Shown here: positions 51,620 through 60,393 of the stretch, piece by piece
Layout of the letters: each line of letters begins with the position of its first letter
Position numbering within the stretch: position 1 is the first letter of the stretch
Source of the DNA: Stenotrophomonas_A sp002429615
Lineage (GTDB): Bacteria > Pseudomonadota > Gammaproteobacteria > Xanthomonadales > Xanthomonadaceae
Length of the DNA stretch: 64,000 bases
Direction of reading: 5' to 3'
Assembly: GCA_031987425.1 (NCBI GenBank)
Contig: DALZZL010000002.1
Location: 5,589 to 69,588, forward strand
Translations under genes and position numbers: made by a program
Notes under the pieces: model-generated
The model's database searches: none
What the model was told of the DNA's origin: nothing
Seen by the model: the letters and a program-made list of their open reading frames with translations, nothing else

Positions 51620-53008
51620 ATGACCGACTCCCGTATCGCCTCGCTGCAACGTGCCGTCCACGGCCTGCGCCTGAAGACCGATCCGTCCGACCTGGAACAC
51701 TATGGCCGCGACTGGACCCGGCGCTGGACGCCCGCGCCGCTGGCCATCGCATTGCCGGCGTCGGTGGCCGAAGTGCAGGCCATCGTGCAGTGGGCCATCG
51801 CCGAGGGCGTGGCGATCGTGCCATCCGGCGGCCGCACCGGCCTGTCCGGCGGCGCGGTGGCGGCCAATGGCGAACTGGTGCTGAGCCTGGAGCGGATGAA
51901 CCAGGTGCTGGACTTCAACGCCGTGGACCGCACCCTGACCGTGCAGGCCGGCATGGCGCTGGAGGCGGTGCACAACGCCGCGCTGGAGCAGGGCCTGATC
52001 TACCCGGTGGATTTCGCCGCGCGCGGTTCGTGTTCGATCGGCGGCAATATCGCCACCAATGCCGGCGGCATCCGCGTGATCCGCTACGGCAACACCCGCG
52101 AGTGGGTCGCCGGCCTGAAGGTGGTGAGCGGCAGCGGCGAAGTGCTGGCGCTCAACCGCGCGCTGATCAAGAATTCCAGCGGCTATGACCTGCGCCAGCT
52201 GATGATTGGCTCAGAGGGCACGCTGGGGATCATCGTCGAAGCGACCCTGCGCCTGACCGACCCGCCGCCGCCGGCCAACGTCATGCTGCTGGCGCTGCCG
52301 TCGTTCGAAGTGCTGATGCAGGTGTTCTCCGCCTTCCGCGAGCGCCTGCGCCTGGAAGCCTTCGAGTTCTTCACCGACCGCGCGCTCGGCCATGTGCTGG
52401 CGCATGGCGCGCAGGCTCCGTTCGAGCAGGTCTATCCGTTCTACGTCGTCACCGAGTACGCCGCCGGCGACGAAACGCAGGAAGCCGCCGCCCTGGCCGC
52501 GTTCGAGGACTGCATGGAACAGGGCTGGGTGCTGGATGGCGTCATCAGCCAGAGCGGGGCGCAGGCCCAGCAGCTGTGGCGCCTGCGCGAAGGCATCACC
52601 GAAAGCGTGGCGCGCTACAAGCCCTACAAGAACGACGTCTCGGTGCGCATCTCGGCGATGCCGGCGTTCCTGGCGCGTACCCAGGCGTTGCTCGGCGAGG
52701 CCTACCCGGACTTCGAGGTGGTGTGGTTCGGCCATATCGGCGACGGCAACCTGCACATCAACGTACTCAAGCCCGATGGCTACGGCGATGCCGAATTCAT
52801 CAGCGCCTGCGAGCAGGTCACCAAGCTGCTGGCGCAGGTGCTGGCCGAGTTCGACGGCAGCATTTCCGCCGAGCACGGCATCGGCCTGGTCAAGAAGCCG
52901 TATCTGGAAAGCACGCGTTCGGCGGCGGAAATCGCGCTGATGCGCGGGGTCAAGCAGGCCTTCGATCCCAAGGGCCTGCTGAATCCCGGCAAGCTGTTCG
53001 ACACCTGA
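51620..53008 (+). CDS. FAD-binding D-2-hydroxy-acid dehydrogenase, probably D-2-hydroxyglutarate dehydrogenase
   Basis: 462 residues. PCMH-type FAD domain: AIVPSGGRTGLSGGAV (about 72-87), GSCSIGGNIATNAGGIRVIR and NSSGYDLRQLMIGSEGTLGI. The C-terminal FAD-oxidase domain ends VWFGHIGDGNLHINVLK, SAEHGIGLVKK and DPKGLLNPGKLF. The head-to-head position with serA supports D-2-hydroxyglutarate as substrate: in Pseudomonas stutzeri D2HGDH recycles the D-2-hydroxyglutarate made by SerA. A D-lactate or glycolate-type enzyme remains possible. Confidence 0.85.
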   Translation: MTDSRIASLQRAVHGLRLKTDPSDLEHYGRDWTRRWTPAPLAIALPASVAEVQAIVQWAIAEGVAIVPSGGRTGLSGGAVAANGELVLSLERMNQVLDFNAVDRTLTVQAGMALEAVHNAALEQGLIYPVDFAARGSCSIGGNIATNAGGIRVIRYGNTREWVAGLKVVSGSGEVLALNRALIKNSSGYDLRQLMIGSEGTLGIIVEATLRLTDPPPPANVMLLALPSFEVLMQVFSAFRERLRLEAFEFFTDRALGHVLAHGAQAPFEQVYPFYVVTEYAAGDETQEAAALAAFEDCMEQGWVLDGVISQSGAQAQQLWRLREGITESVARYKPYKNDVSVRISAMPAFLARTQALLGEAYPDFEVVWFGHIGDGNLHINVLKPDGYGDAEFISACEQVTKLLAQVLAEFDGSISAEHGIGLVKKPYLESTRSAAEIALMRGVKQAFDPKGLLNPGKLFDT

Positions 53009-53075
53009 GCGCATCGACGCCCGCGCGTGGCGCGGTTACGCTTGCGCCCCTGTGTTGGCTGCCTTGACCCGCATC

Positions 53076-53375
53076 ATGATCCGTCCGCTTCTGCTCTGCG
53101 CTCTGTTCGTCCTGCCGGCCACCGCGCTGGCCAGCAGTTTCGCCGGCACCTCCGCCGGCGCGTCCTCGGCCGGTTCGTCGGCCTCCTCGGGCAGCACGTC
53201 TGGCGACGACAAGGTCCTGCTCGCCGCCCGCGACGACGCCGCGGCCTTTGTCGCCAGCGACGGCCAGCTGCGCAGCGCGCGCCTGGAAGCCGCCTTGCTC
53301 CAGCTGCGCCAGGCCGATGCCAGCGCCGTGCGGGCTGACGACCTGGCCTTGGCGCGACGCATCCTCGCCCTGTGA
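53076..53375 (+). CDS. DUF2388-like small exported protein
   Basis: 99 residues. Signal peptide about 1-20 (IRPLLLCALFVLPATALA), a Ser/Gly/Thr-rich stretch (TSAGASSAGSSASSGSTSG), then DDKVLLAARDDAAAFVASDG and RSARLEAALLQLR, the DUF2388 pattern known from Pseudomonas. ATG 53076 is preferred to 53052. Its stop overlaps the DUF4105 start (GTGA), so the two are coupled. Confidence 0.78.
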   Translation: MIRPLLLCALFVLPATALASSFAGTSAGASSAGSSASSGSTSGDDKVLLAARDDAAAFVASDGQLRSARLEAALLQLRQADASAVRADDLALARRILAL

Positions 53376-55147
53376 TCCCCGTGGGCCGGGCGCACCGCCC
53401 CGGCCCTGTGCGGCGTTGGCTGGGCCTGATCTGGCTGCTGTTCGCCGCACCGGCCTTCGCCGCTGGCGACGACCCCGCCGCGACCGCGCTGCTGGACGCC
53501 GCGCGCGCGCGCCTGCCGGCCGCATGGAACACCGCGCTGCCGGCCGACATCACCCTGGAAGCGCGCGATGACCTGCCCGCGCATGTCGGCGGACGCACGT
53601 TCGGCACCGACATCCGCATCGAGCGGCGGCTGCTCGCCGCCTGGCGTGATCACCCGCAGGACGCCGACGCGCGCCTCGCATTGGCCACGGTGATCCACGA
53701 ACTGGCGCACGTCCTCGACCGAGGCCCGCACGGCGGGCTATCGCGCGATCCGCGCCTGCGCGACCTGGCCGGCTGGCCGCGCCGCCGCCTGCTGCCCGGC
53801 CGTGGCGACAACGCAATGCGCGGGCGCAGTCCGGATCCCTACGAACGGGAGAATCCGCGCGAATTCCTTGCGGTGAACCTGGAGCACTACGTCCTCGATC
53901 CCGACTACGCCTGCCGTTTGCCCGCGCTGTCGGCATGGTGGCAGGCGCGCCTGGGCCCGGCGCCGCTGGCGCGCAACGCGTGCACCACGGCGTTGCCGCT
54001 ACTGCAGGGGGAGGGCGGCGACGGCCAGCTCGGCTGGTTGGCGCTGGACCCGGCGCGCGTCTACGCCATCGACTACCTGTACGCCGAAGGCAACGACGCC
54101 GCGATGAGCCGCTGGGGCCACAGCATGCTGCGACTGGTGATCTGCGCGCCCGGTCGCGCGCCCGGCCCGGACTGCCGTCTCGACCTGGCCTGGCATCGTG
54201 TCCTCTCGTTCCGCGCCTTCGTCGACGACGTGCAGATTTCCAGCTGGCGGGGCCTGACCGGCGGCTATCCCTCGCGCCTGTTCGTGCTGCCGCTGGAGCA
54301 GGTGATCGACGACTACACGCAAGTCGAACTGCGGGGGCTGGCCTCCGTTCCCCTGGCGCTGGATCGCCAGGGCATCGACGCCGTGCTCGGCCATGCCGCG
54401 CAGCTGCACTGGCGCTACGACGGCCGTTACGCCTTCATCAGCAACAACTGCGCGGTCGAGACCTGGAAGCTGCTGCGCGACGCGGACCCGCGGATCGACG
54501 CGCGGCTGCACTGGCGTGGCATCACGCCCAAGGGTCTGCTGGCCGCGCTGGAACGTACCGGCCTGGCCGATGCCAGTGCGCAGGCCGACCGCGCCACGGC
54601 CGAGCGCGGCGGTTACTACTTCGCCTCGGCGCAGACGCGTTACGACACCATGTTCGGGGTGGCTCGTGCCAGCCTGCCATTGCCCGCGGAATCGGCGCGT
54701 GGCTGGCTCGACCTGCCGCCGCGGGTGCGCGCGCCGTGGATTGAGCGCGCCGATCTACGCGCCACCGCAGCCTTGTTGTTGCTGGAGCAGGCCGCGCAGC
54801 GGCGCCAGGAACTGCTGGCACGCGACTGGTTGAAGCATCGGCTGTCGCAGCGTGATGCCGAAGGTGCCCGGGCCCAGGTCCGCGAGCTGCTGGTCGATGC
54901 CGGCGTGCTGGCGCAGCCAGCGGCCTTGCTGGCGGGGGTGCCGGGCTATGGGCTGCCGCAGGCAGCGGAGCGTGAGGCGCTCACCGCAAGGTTGGACGAA
55001 AGAAATGCGCGCTTGAAGGAGGGGTGGCCCGCGTTGCGGATGCAGGCGCGCGAAGCGTTGCCGGCGGAACAGCGTGACGCGTGGCAGGGCATTGATGAGA
55101 ATCTGGCGCGGATCCAGGCGAGGTTGCGGCGTTTGGCGGGGGAGTGA
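53372..55147 (+). CDS. DUF4105 family exported protein with HELAH motif
   Basis: 591 residues. Signal peptide (LGLIWLLFAAPAFA). An N-terminal region contains TVIHELAHVLDRG, i.e. H109-E-L-A-H113, a possible zincin-type metal site, with ENPREFLAVNLEHY after it. The DUF4105 core follows: SRWGHSMLRLV (H250), FVDDVQISSWRGLTGGYPSR, and FISNNCAVETWKLL (C360). The C-terminal part is helical. Location periplasmic or outer-membrane facing. GTG 53372 overlaps the DUF2388 stop. No experimental function known to me. Confidence 0.82.
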   Translation: MIPVGRAHRPGPVRRWLGLIWLLFAAPAFAAGDDPAATALLDAARARLPAAWNTALPADITLEARDDLPAHVGGRTFGTDIRIERRLLAAWRDHPQDADARLALATVIHELAHVLDRGPHGGLSRDPRLRDLAGWPRRRLLPGRGDNAMRGRSPDPYERENPREFLAVNLEHYVLDPDYACRLPALSAWWQARLGPAPLARNACTTALPLLQGEGGDGQLGWLALDPARVYAIDYLYAEGNDAAMSRWGHSMLRLVICAPGRAPGPDCRLDLAWHRVLSFRAFVDDVQISSWRGLTGGYPSRLFVLPLEQVIDDYTQVELRGLASVPLALDRQGIDAVLGHAAQLHWRYDGRYAFISNNCAVETWKLLRDADPRIDARLHWRGITPKGLLAALERTGLADASAQADRATAERGGYYFASAQTRYDTMFGVARASLPLPAESARGWLDLPPRVRAPWIERADLRATAALLLLEQAAQRRQELLARDWLKHRLSQRDAEGARAQVRELLVDAGVLAQPAALLAGVPGYGLPQAAEREALTARLDERNARLKEGWPALRMQAREALPAEQRDAWQGIDENLARIQARLRRLAGE

Positions 55148-55170
55148 TCGGGGGCATCCGACATCCAGTC

Positions 55171-55193
55171 GTCGCGGCTGAAGCCGCTCCTAC
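55171..55193 (-). repeat. REP single arm, copy 5
   Basis: One intact 23-bp arm in reverse orientation, identical to the others, with no partner. In the convergent gap between the DUF4105 and efpL genes. Confidence 0.85.
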
Positions 55194-55265
55194 AAAAAAG
55201 AAAAGAAAAAAGAGCGTGGCAACCGGATGCCGCTTTATCCGTCCGGTTGTGGCGATCCATGGGTA

Positions 55266-55369
55266 CTTCGGGGGCAGGCCCGTTTCGGGACCGTTGGCGC
55301 CATGGATGGCGCCATCGAGCCTCCATGGATGGATTCACGGCGTGTCCCGAAACGGGCCTGCCCCCGAAG
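55266..55369. repeat. Long perfect inverted repeat (25-bp arms)
   Basis: Arms 55266-55290 and 55345-55369 are exact reverse complements (they begin CTTCGGGGGCAGGCCC and end GGGCCTGCCCCCGAAG). The 54-bp spacer holds smaller palindromes around CCATGGATGG (GGCGCCATGGATGGCGCC). The transcript would fold into one large hairpin from either strand. It looks like a dispersed Xanthomonadaceae intergenic palindrome rather than a terminator, since no T-run follows. Confidence 0.85.
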
Positions 55370-55413
55370 GCCGCGCGCGATCCCCGCGAGCCGATCCACC
55401 TCGAAGGCCAGCC

Positions 55414-55444
55414 AAAAAAAGAGCGGCCCCGAAAGGCCGCTCTT
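55414..55444 (-). terminator. Intrinsic terminator of efpL
   Basis: Minus strand: 10-bp stem (55435-55444 with 55419-55428), loop of 6, followed by seven T (55414-55420 as A on the plus strand). About 30 nt after the efpL stop. Confidence 0.92.
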
Positions 55445-55475
55445 CACAAACCAGCAGAAAATCGAAGCGGTCAGC

Positions 55476-56042
55476 TCAATCCGCCCGCCCACCAAACTCG
55501 CCGGTGGTGGTGTTGACGAGGATGCGCTCCCCGTTGGTGATGTACTCCGGCACCATGATTTCGATACCGGTATTGAGCTTGGCCGGCTTGGGCCGCTTGG
55601 TGGCGGTACCGCCCTTGAGTTCCGGCGGCGTATCGACCACTTCCAGGGTCACGTGCTGCGGCATCTGCACCGCCACCGGCTGGTCGTCGATGACCTGCAC
55701 GTACAGCCCGTTCAGCCCTTCGGTGATGTAGCCCGCATCGTCGCCGACCACATCGGCGTCCAGCGTGTACGGCGTGTAGTCCTCATCGTCGAGGAACACG
55801 AACGCCTCGCCATCCTTGTAGGAGAACGTCGCCTGCCGGCGCAGCAGCTCCACCTCGGTCAGGTTGTCGTCCGCATCGAAGCTCGCATCGAGCTTGGTGC
55901 CGCCCGGCACGCTGTACATGATGAAGCGGAAGCGGACGTTGCCGCCGCGGCCCTGCGGCGAACTGCGCTCGATGTCGCGGATCTGGTACACGCCGTTGTT
56001 GTACTCGACGACGTTGCCCTTCTTGATGTCGTTGGCTTTCAT
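55476..56042 (-). CDS. yeiP: Elongation factor P-like protein EfpL (YeiP)
   Basis: 188 residues, three EF-P beta domains. N-terminal KANDIKKGNVVEYNNGVYQI; the tip loop SSPQGRGG has Arg32 where EF-P carries its modified residue, as in EfpL/YeiP; FLDDEDYTPYTLDADVV; and the family end GRAD. EfpL relieves ribosome stalling at proline-rich and related motifs. ATG 56042. Likely co-transcribed with the SDR upstream (31 nt). Confidence 0.92.
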   Translation of the reverse strand: MKANDIKKGNVVEYNNGVYQIRDIERSSPQGRGGNVRFRFIMYSVPGGTKLDASFDADDNLTEVELLRRQATFSYKDGEAFVFLDDEDYTPYTLDADVVGDDAGYITEGLNGLYVQVIDDQPVAVQMPQHVTLEVVDTPPELKGGTATKRPKPAKLNTGIEIMVPEYITNGERILVNTTTGEFGGRAD

Positions 56043-56073
56043 GTGCGGTGCTTCTTGAGTGGATATCAGTGGA

Positions 56074-56844
56074 TTACTTGGCCGCCAGCCGCACCGCCCC
56101 GTCCAGGCGGATCGTCTCGCCGTTGAGGTAGCGGTTGCGCAGGATGAAGGCCACGGTGTCGGCGAACTCGTCCGGCTGGCCGAGACGCGACGGGAACGGG
56201 ATCGAGGCCGACAGCGACTGCTGCACCGCCTCGGGCATGCCATCGACCATCGGTGTCCAGAAGATGCCCGGCGCGATGGTCATCACGCGGATGCCGAAGC
56301 GCGACAGCTCGCGCGCCATCGGCAGCGTCATGCCGACCACGCCGGCCTTGGACGCCGAATACGCCGCCTGGCCGATCTGGCCCTCGAACGCCGCCACCGA
56401 CGCCGTATGGATGATCACCCCGCGCTCGCCATCCTCGCCAGCGGCGTTGTGCTGCATCACATCGGCGGCCGCCTTGGCCACGTTGAAGCTGCCGACCAGG
56501 TTGACCAGCACCGTGCCGCGGAACGTCGCCAGCGGCATCGGCGCCTCTTTGCCCAGCATGCGGCCGGCGCCGAGGATGCCCGCGCAGTTGACCAGCGTAT
56601 TGAGCCCGCCGAGGAAAGCAGCGGCCTGCGCCACGTTCGCCGCCACCTGCGCCTCGTCGGTGACATCGGTACGGAAATAGCGTGCGTTGGCATCGCCCAG
56701 CTGCGCCACCGCCGCGGCGGCCTTGTCGTCGTTGACGTCGAACAGGGCGACCCGGCCGCCGTCGGCGACGATGCGCCCGGCCACCGACAGGCCCAGGCCG
56801 GAAACGCCGCCGGTCACGATCGCGCGTACGGATTCAGACTGCAT
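56074..56844 (-). CDS. Short-chain dehydrogenase/reductase (3-hydroxyacyl-CoA dehydrogenase type II-like)
   Basis: 256 residues. NAD site AIVTGGVSGLGLSVA, acidic residue in ALFDVND, NCAGIL, the catalytic YxxxK in QAAYSASKAG with Ser in HTASVAAFEG, and IAPGIFWTPMVDGMP. The GGVSGLGL start and IAPGIFxTPM block are those of HSD17B10-type enzymes, which oxidise 3-hydroxyacyl-CoA (branched-chain or fatty-acid catabolism). This fits the leucine-degradation genes upstream. ATG 56844. Confidence 0.88.
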   Translation of the reverse strand: MQSESVRAIVTGGVSGLGLSVAGRIVADGGRVALFDVNDDKAAAAVAQLGDANARYFRTDVTDEAQVAANVAQAAAFLGGLNTLVNCAGILGAGRMLGKEAPMPLATFRGTVLVNLVGSFNVAKAAADVMQHNAAGEDGERGVIIHTASVAAFEGQIGQAAYSASKAGVVGMTLPMARELSRFGIRVMTIAPGIFWTPMVDGMPEAVQQSLSASIPFPSRLGQPDEFADTVAFILRNRYLNGETIRLDGAVRLAAK

Positions 56845-56916
56845 GGAGAAGAGGACATCCGGAAACAAAGAAGCGCGATTCTAGCCGAAGCCCCGCCGCG
56901 CCCGTGCTGCGCGGCA

Positions 56917-59472
56917 TCAAGGCGTCAGCTGGGGCAGCTGCAGGTCTTCCAGCCGACGCGCGAACTCGTCCGGTGGCAGCCCCGGCGCGAACAGGAAGCC
57001 CTGGCCGACCGGCACCCCCAGCTTGAGCAGGAACTGCCGCTGCGCCTCCGATTCCACCCCCTCGGCCACCAGTCCCAGCCCCAGGCTGCGCGCGATCCCG
57101 CACACCGCCTCGCATACCGCCACGTCCGACCGGTTGCCCGGCACCCCCTCCACGAACAGCTGGCTCAGCTTGAGCCCGTGGATCGGCAGCCGGCGCAGGT
57201 AGTTCAGCGCGCTGTAGCCCTCACCGAAATCGTCGATGGTCAGCACCACGCCCATGTCGCGCAGGTCGGCGAAGGTCTGCAGCGTCGATGGTGCATCCTC
57301 GATCAGCACCCGCTCGGTGAACTCCAGCTCCAGCGCCGAACCCGGCAGCTCGAACTCGGCCAGCGCCTCGCGCACCTGCTCGGCCAGGTCCTCGCCGATG
57401 AACTGCCGGTACGACACGTTGATCGCCACCCGCACCACGCCCAGGCCCTGGTCCATCCACTCGCGGACCTGGCGGCAGGCCTCGTGCAGCACCCAGCGGC
57501 CGATGCGCACGATATCGCCGGTGCTTTCGGCGTGGCTGATGAACAGGTCCGGGCGCAGTTCGCCGAGCTGGTGGTTCTGCCAGCGGATCAGCGCCTCGGC
57601 CGCGACCACGCGGCCATGCCGCAGGTCGACCTGCGGCTGGTACACCAGGCGGAACTCCTCCTGGTCCGCGGCACGCCGCAGCTGCGTCTCGATCTGCAGC
57701 CGGTCCTGCTGCGCGCGCGCCAGTTCCTGGCTGAAGGCCTGCCAGCCGTTGCGGGTGCGGCGCTTGCAGTCGTACATCGCCATGTCCGCGTTCTGGATCA
57801 ACTGCTGCGGACGGGTGCCGTCATGCGGCGAGCGCGCGATGCCGATGCTGGCGGTCACGGAGAACTCGTCCTTGCCGAAGCGGAAGGGCGGTGCGAACGC
57901 CTGGGTGATCGCCTGCGCCAGCCGCTCCGGCTGGTCGGGCAGGTCGCGCGCGTCGCAGACCACCAGGAACTCGTCGCCGCCGAAGCGCGCGATCAGTCCC
58001 TCGGTGCCGACCGCGCGCGAGATGCGCTGGGTCGCCTCGATCAACAGCTCGTCGCCGGCATTGTGGCCGAGCACGTCGTTGATGGTCTTGAAGCGGTCCA
58101 GGTCGATGTACAGCACCGCCACCTTGGCGTGGGTCGGATTGGACAGCCGCGCCGCCAGGTCGCTGAGCGCCGCGTCGCGGTTCATGATGCCGGTGAGCGG
58201 ATCGGTGCGTGCCTGGATGCGCAGCGTCTCCTCGGTCTGCTTGCGCTCGGTGATGTCCTGCAGCGTGCCGGCAATGCGCGTGGAGGCCAGGTCGCCGCTT
58301 TCCACCTCGCCGATCATCCGCACCCAGAAGGAGTGGCCGTCACCGCGCTGCCCCTGCAGTTCCAGCTCGAAGCCGGACTGCCTCGCCACCGCGTCGATCA
58401 GTGCCGCCTCCAGCCGTGCCTGGTCCTCACCGCGCAGGCAGACCAGCAGTTGGGTCATGGTCTGCGGCGGCTCGGCCTGGCCGAGGATGCGCGCCGACTC
58501 CTCGGTCAGGTACAGGCGCTGCTGGCTGCGGTTCCACTCCCAGCCGCCGATGTGCGCCAGCGACTGCGCGCGGTCGAAGATCGCGCTGTCGCGCTTGAGC
58601 TCGGTGATGTCGGAGAACAGCGCGAAAGCATGGTCGGGCTGGTCGCGTCCGGTGGAGAACACCGGTACCGAGGTCACCGAGATCCAGATCATCCGGCCCT
58701 TGGGCCGGTGATACAGCCCCATCGTGGTGCTGGCGATGATCTGCCCCTCGACGAAGGCGCGGGTCATCGGCCACTGCTCGCGGGGCAGGTGGCGGCCATG
58801 CTGGTCGACGATCACCCAGTCATCGGGCTGCAGCAGGTCGCCCAGGGCCTCGTTGCCGGCGATGCCGAGGATGCGGTGCGCGGCCGGGTTGGCCGAGACG
58901 ATGCGGCGATCGTGATCGAACAGCACCACGCCCTTGTCGATGGATTCCATCAGCAGGCGATAGCGCGATTCGGCCTGCCAGCGGCCGCTCAGGTCGCGTG
59001 CCACCGCCACGATGCAGGGCTTGCCGTCGAACTGGAAGCCGGCCGAATGCACCTCCACCGGGAAGCGGCTGCCGTCGCCGCGCATGTTGGTGACTTCGAT
59101 GACATAGGTCTCGCCGCGCTTGAGCGTTTCCCATACCGGATCCAGATGGTCGCGTGGCAGGTCCGGGTTCAGCAGCTCGATCGGCTGGCCGACAATGGCC
59201 TCGCGCGGCCGCTGGTAGGCGGCGATGCCGGCCTTGTTGAGGTCGAGCACGATGCCGGTTTCGCTCAGGATGCTGACCGGGTCGGGCACCGCGTCGAACA
59301 GCGCCTCGTAACGCATGTGCGAGGCGTGCAGGGCCTCGGCGCAGCGCGCCAGCAGGGCCGCGGCGGGATCGTCGGGGTGGACGGCGAGGAAGCGCTCGAT
59401 CTCGGCCAGCGTGTCCGCCGGCGCGATGTCGTCACCGGGGGCGTCGGAACCGGAACGGGCGCCGGCGTTCAT
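56917..59472 (-). CDS. PAS-GGDEF-EAL c-di-GMP signalling protein
   Basis: 851 residues, no obvious membrane helix, so cytosolic. Three PAS-like regions (about 54-170, 175-295, 300-410; FDAVPDPVSILSETGIVLDL; GVVLFDHDRRIVSANPAA). The GGDEF domain has an intact GGDEF at 498-502 (ARFGGDEFLVV). The EAL domain has E626-A-L (AAEALIRW), NVSYRQF, ELEFTERV, TIDDFGEGYSALN and VAEGVE, so phosphodiesterase residues are largely present. The usual KID motif reads KLS. Net activity is unpredictable. ATG overlaps the HMG-CoA lyase stop (ATGA). Confidence 0.92.
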   Translation of the reverse strand: MNAGARSGSDAPGDDIAPADTLAEIERFLAVHPDDPAAALLARCAEALHASHMRYEALFDAVPDPVSILSETGIVLDLNKAGIAAYQRPREAIVGQPIELLNPDLPRDHLDPVWETLKRGETYVIEVTNMRGDGSRFPVEVHSAGFQFDGKPCIVAVARDLSGRWQAESRYRLLMESIDKGVVLFDHDRRIVSANPAAHRILGIAGNEALGDLLQPDDWVIVDQHGRHLPREQWPMTRAFVEGQIIASTTMGLYHRPKGRMIWISVTSVPVFSTGRDQPDHAFALFSDITELKRDSAIFDRAQSLAHIGGWEWNRSQQRLYLTEESARILGQAEPPQTMTQLLVCLRGEDQARLEAALIDAVARQSGFELELQGQRGDGHSFWVRMIGEVESGDLASTRIAGTLQDITERKQTEETLRIQARTDPLTGIMNRDAALSDLAARLSNPTHAKVAVLYIDLDRFKTINDVLGHNAGDELLIEATQRISRAVGTEGLIARFGGDEFLVVCDARDLPDQPERLAQAITQAFAPPFRFGKDEFSVTASIGIARSPHDGTRPQQLIQNADMAMYDCKRRTRNGWQAFSQELARAQQDRLQIETQLRRAADQEEFRLVYQPQVDLRHGRVVAAEALIRWQNHQLGELRPDLFISHAESTGDIVRIGRWVLHEACRQVREWMDQGLGVVRVAINVSYRQFIGEDLAEQVREALAEFELPGSALELEFTERVLIEDAPSTLQTFADLRDMGVVLTIDDFGEGYSALNYLRRLPIHGLKLSQLFVEGVPGNRSDVAVCEAVCGIARSLGLGLVAEGVESEAQRQFLLKLGVPVGQGFLFAPGLPPDEFARRLEDLQLPQLTP

Positions 59473-60362
59473 GTCGCCGCCAACGCGCGGCCGGCCTTGC
59501 TGCCGGTCTCGCGGCCAAGCAACGCCGCCAGCCAGCGGCCGGTGGCCGCCAGTGCCTGCAGGTCGATGCCGGTGTCGATGCCCATGCCCTGCAGCATATA
59601 CACCACATCCTCGCTGGCCACATTGCCGCTGGCCCCGCGCGCATAGGGGCAGCCGCCGGCGCCGGAGACGGCGCTGTCGACCACCCGCACCCCTTCCTCC
59701 AGGCACGCGGCGATATTGGCCAGCGCCTGGCCGTAGGTGTCATGGAAGTGCACCGCCAGCGCGGCCATCGGCACCTCGGCGGCGACGGCGGCGAGCATGC
59801 GCCGCGCTTTCAGCGGGGTGCCGACGCCGATGGTGTCGCCGAGCGAGATCTCGTAGCAGCCCAGTGCGTGCAGCCGACGCGCCACGTCCACCACCGCGGC
59901 GACGGCGACCTCGCCCTGGTAGGGGCAGCCGAGCACGGTGGAGACATAGCCGCGCACCTGGACCCCGTCGGCCTGCGCGCGGGCCAGGATCGGCCGGAAG
60001 CGTTCGATTGACTCGTCGATGCCCGCGTTGGTGTTGGCGCGGTTGAAGGCCTCCGAGGCGGCGGTGAATACCGCCACCTCGGTCACGCCGGCGGCGCGCG
60101 CGCGCTCATAGCCCTGTTCGTTCGGCACCAGCACCGGATAGGCGATGCCGGGGCGGCGCGCGATTCCGGCATAGACCTCGGCGGCGTCGGCCAGCTGCGG
60201 CACCCAGCGTGGGCTGACGAAGCTGGTCGCCTCGATGGTACGCAGGCCGGTGGCGGAAAGACGGTCGATCAGCGCGATCTTGTCCGCCGTGGCGACGGCG
60301 GTCTTCTCGTTCTGCAGGCCGTCGCGCGGGCCGACCTCGACCACGCGCACGAAATCGCTCAT
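59469..60362 (-). CDS. mvaB: Hydroxymethylglutaryl-CoA lyase
   Basis: 297 residues, DRE-TIM barrel. VGPRDGLQNEK (the R-D metal/catalytic site), EATSFVSPRWVPQLAD, HFHDTYGQALAN (metal His pair) and the catalytic Cys loop VSGAGGCPYARGASGN. Splits HMG-CoA into acetyl-CoA and acetoacetate, the last step of leucine degradation. AGGAG lies before ATG 60362. Downstream of a VOC gene and an enoyl-CoA hydratase on the same strand. Confidence 0.96.
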   Translation of the reverse strand: MSDFVRVVEVGPRDGLQNEKTAVATADKIALIDRLSATGLRTIEATSFVSPRWVPQLADAAEVYAGIARRPGIAYPVLVPNEQGYERARAAGVTEVAVFTAASEAFNRANTNAGIDESIERFRPILARAQADGVQVRGYVSTVLGCPYQGEVAVAAVVDVARRLHALGCYEISLGDTIGVGTPLKARRMLAAVAAEVPMAALAVHFHDTYGQALANIAACLEEGVRVVDSAVSGAGGCPYARGASGNVASEDVVYMLQGMGIDTGIDLQALAATGRWLAALLGRETGSKAGRALAAT

Positions 60363-60393
60363 TGCAGGGCTCCTGTCCTTGGCGCCGGGCCGG

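Noticed and set aside
56059..59646. 1195-codon plus-strand open frame opposite the SDR and GGDEF-EAL genes
   Set aside because: Low-complexity, His/Arg/Gln-rich composition and complete overlap with well-supported genes; a codon-bias artefact.
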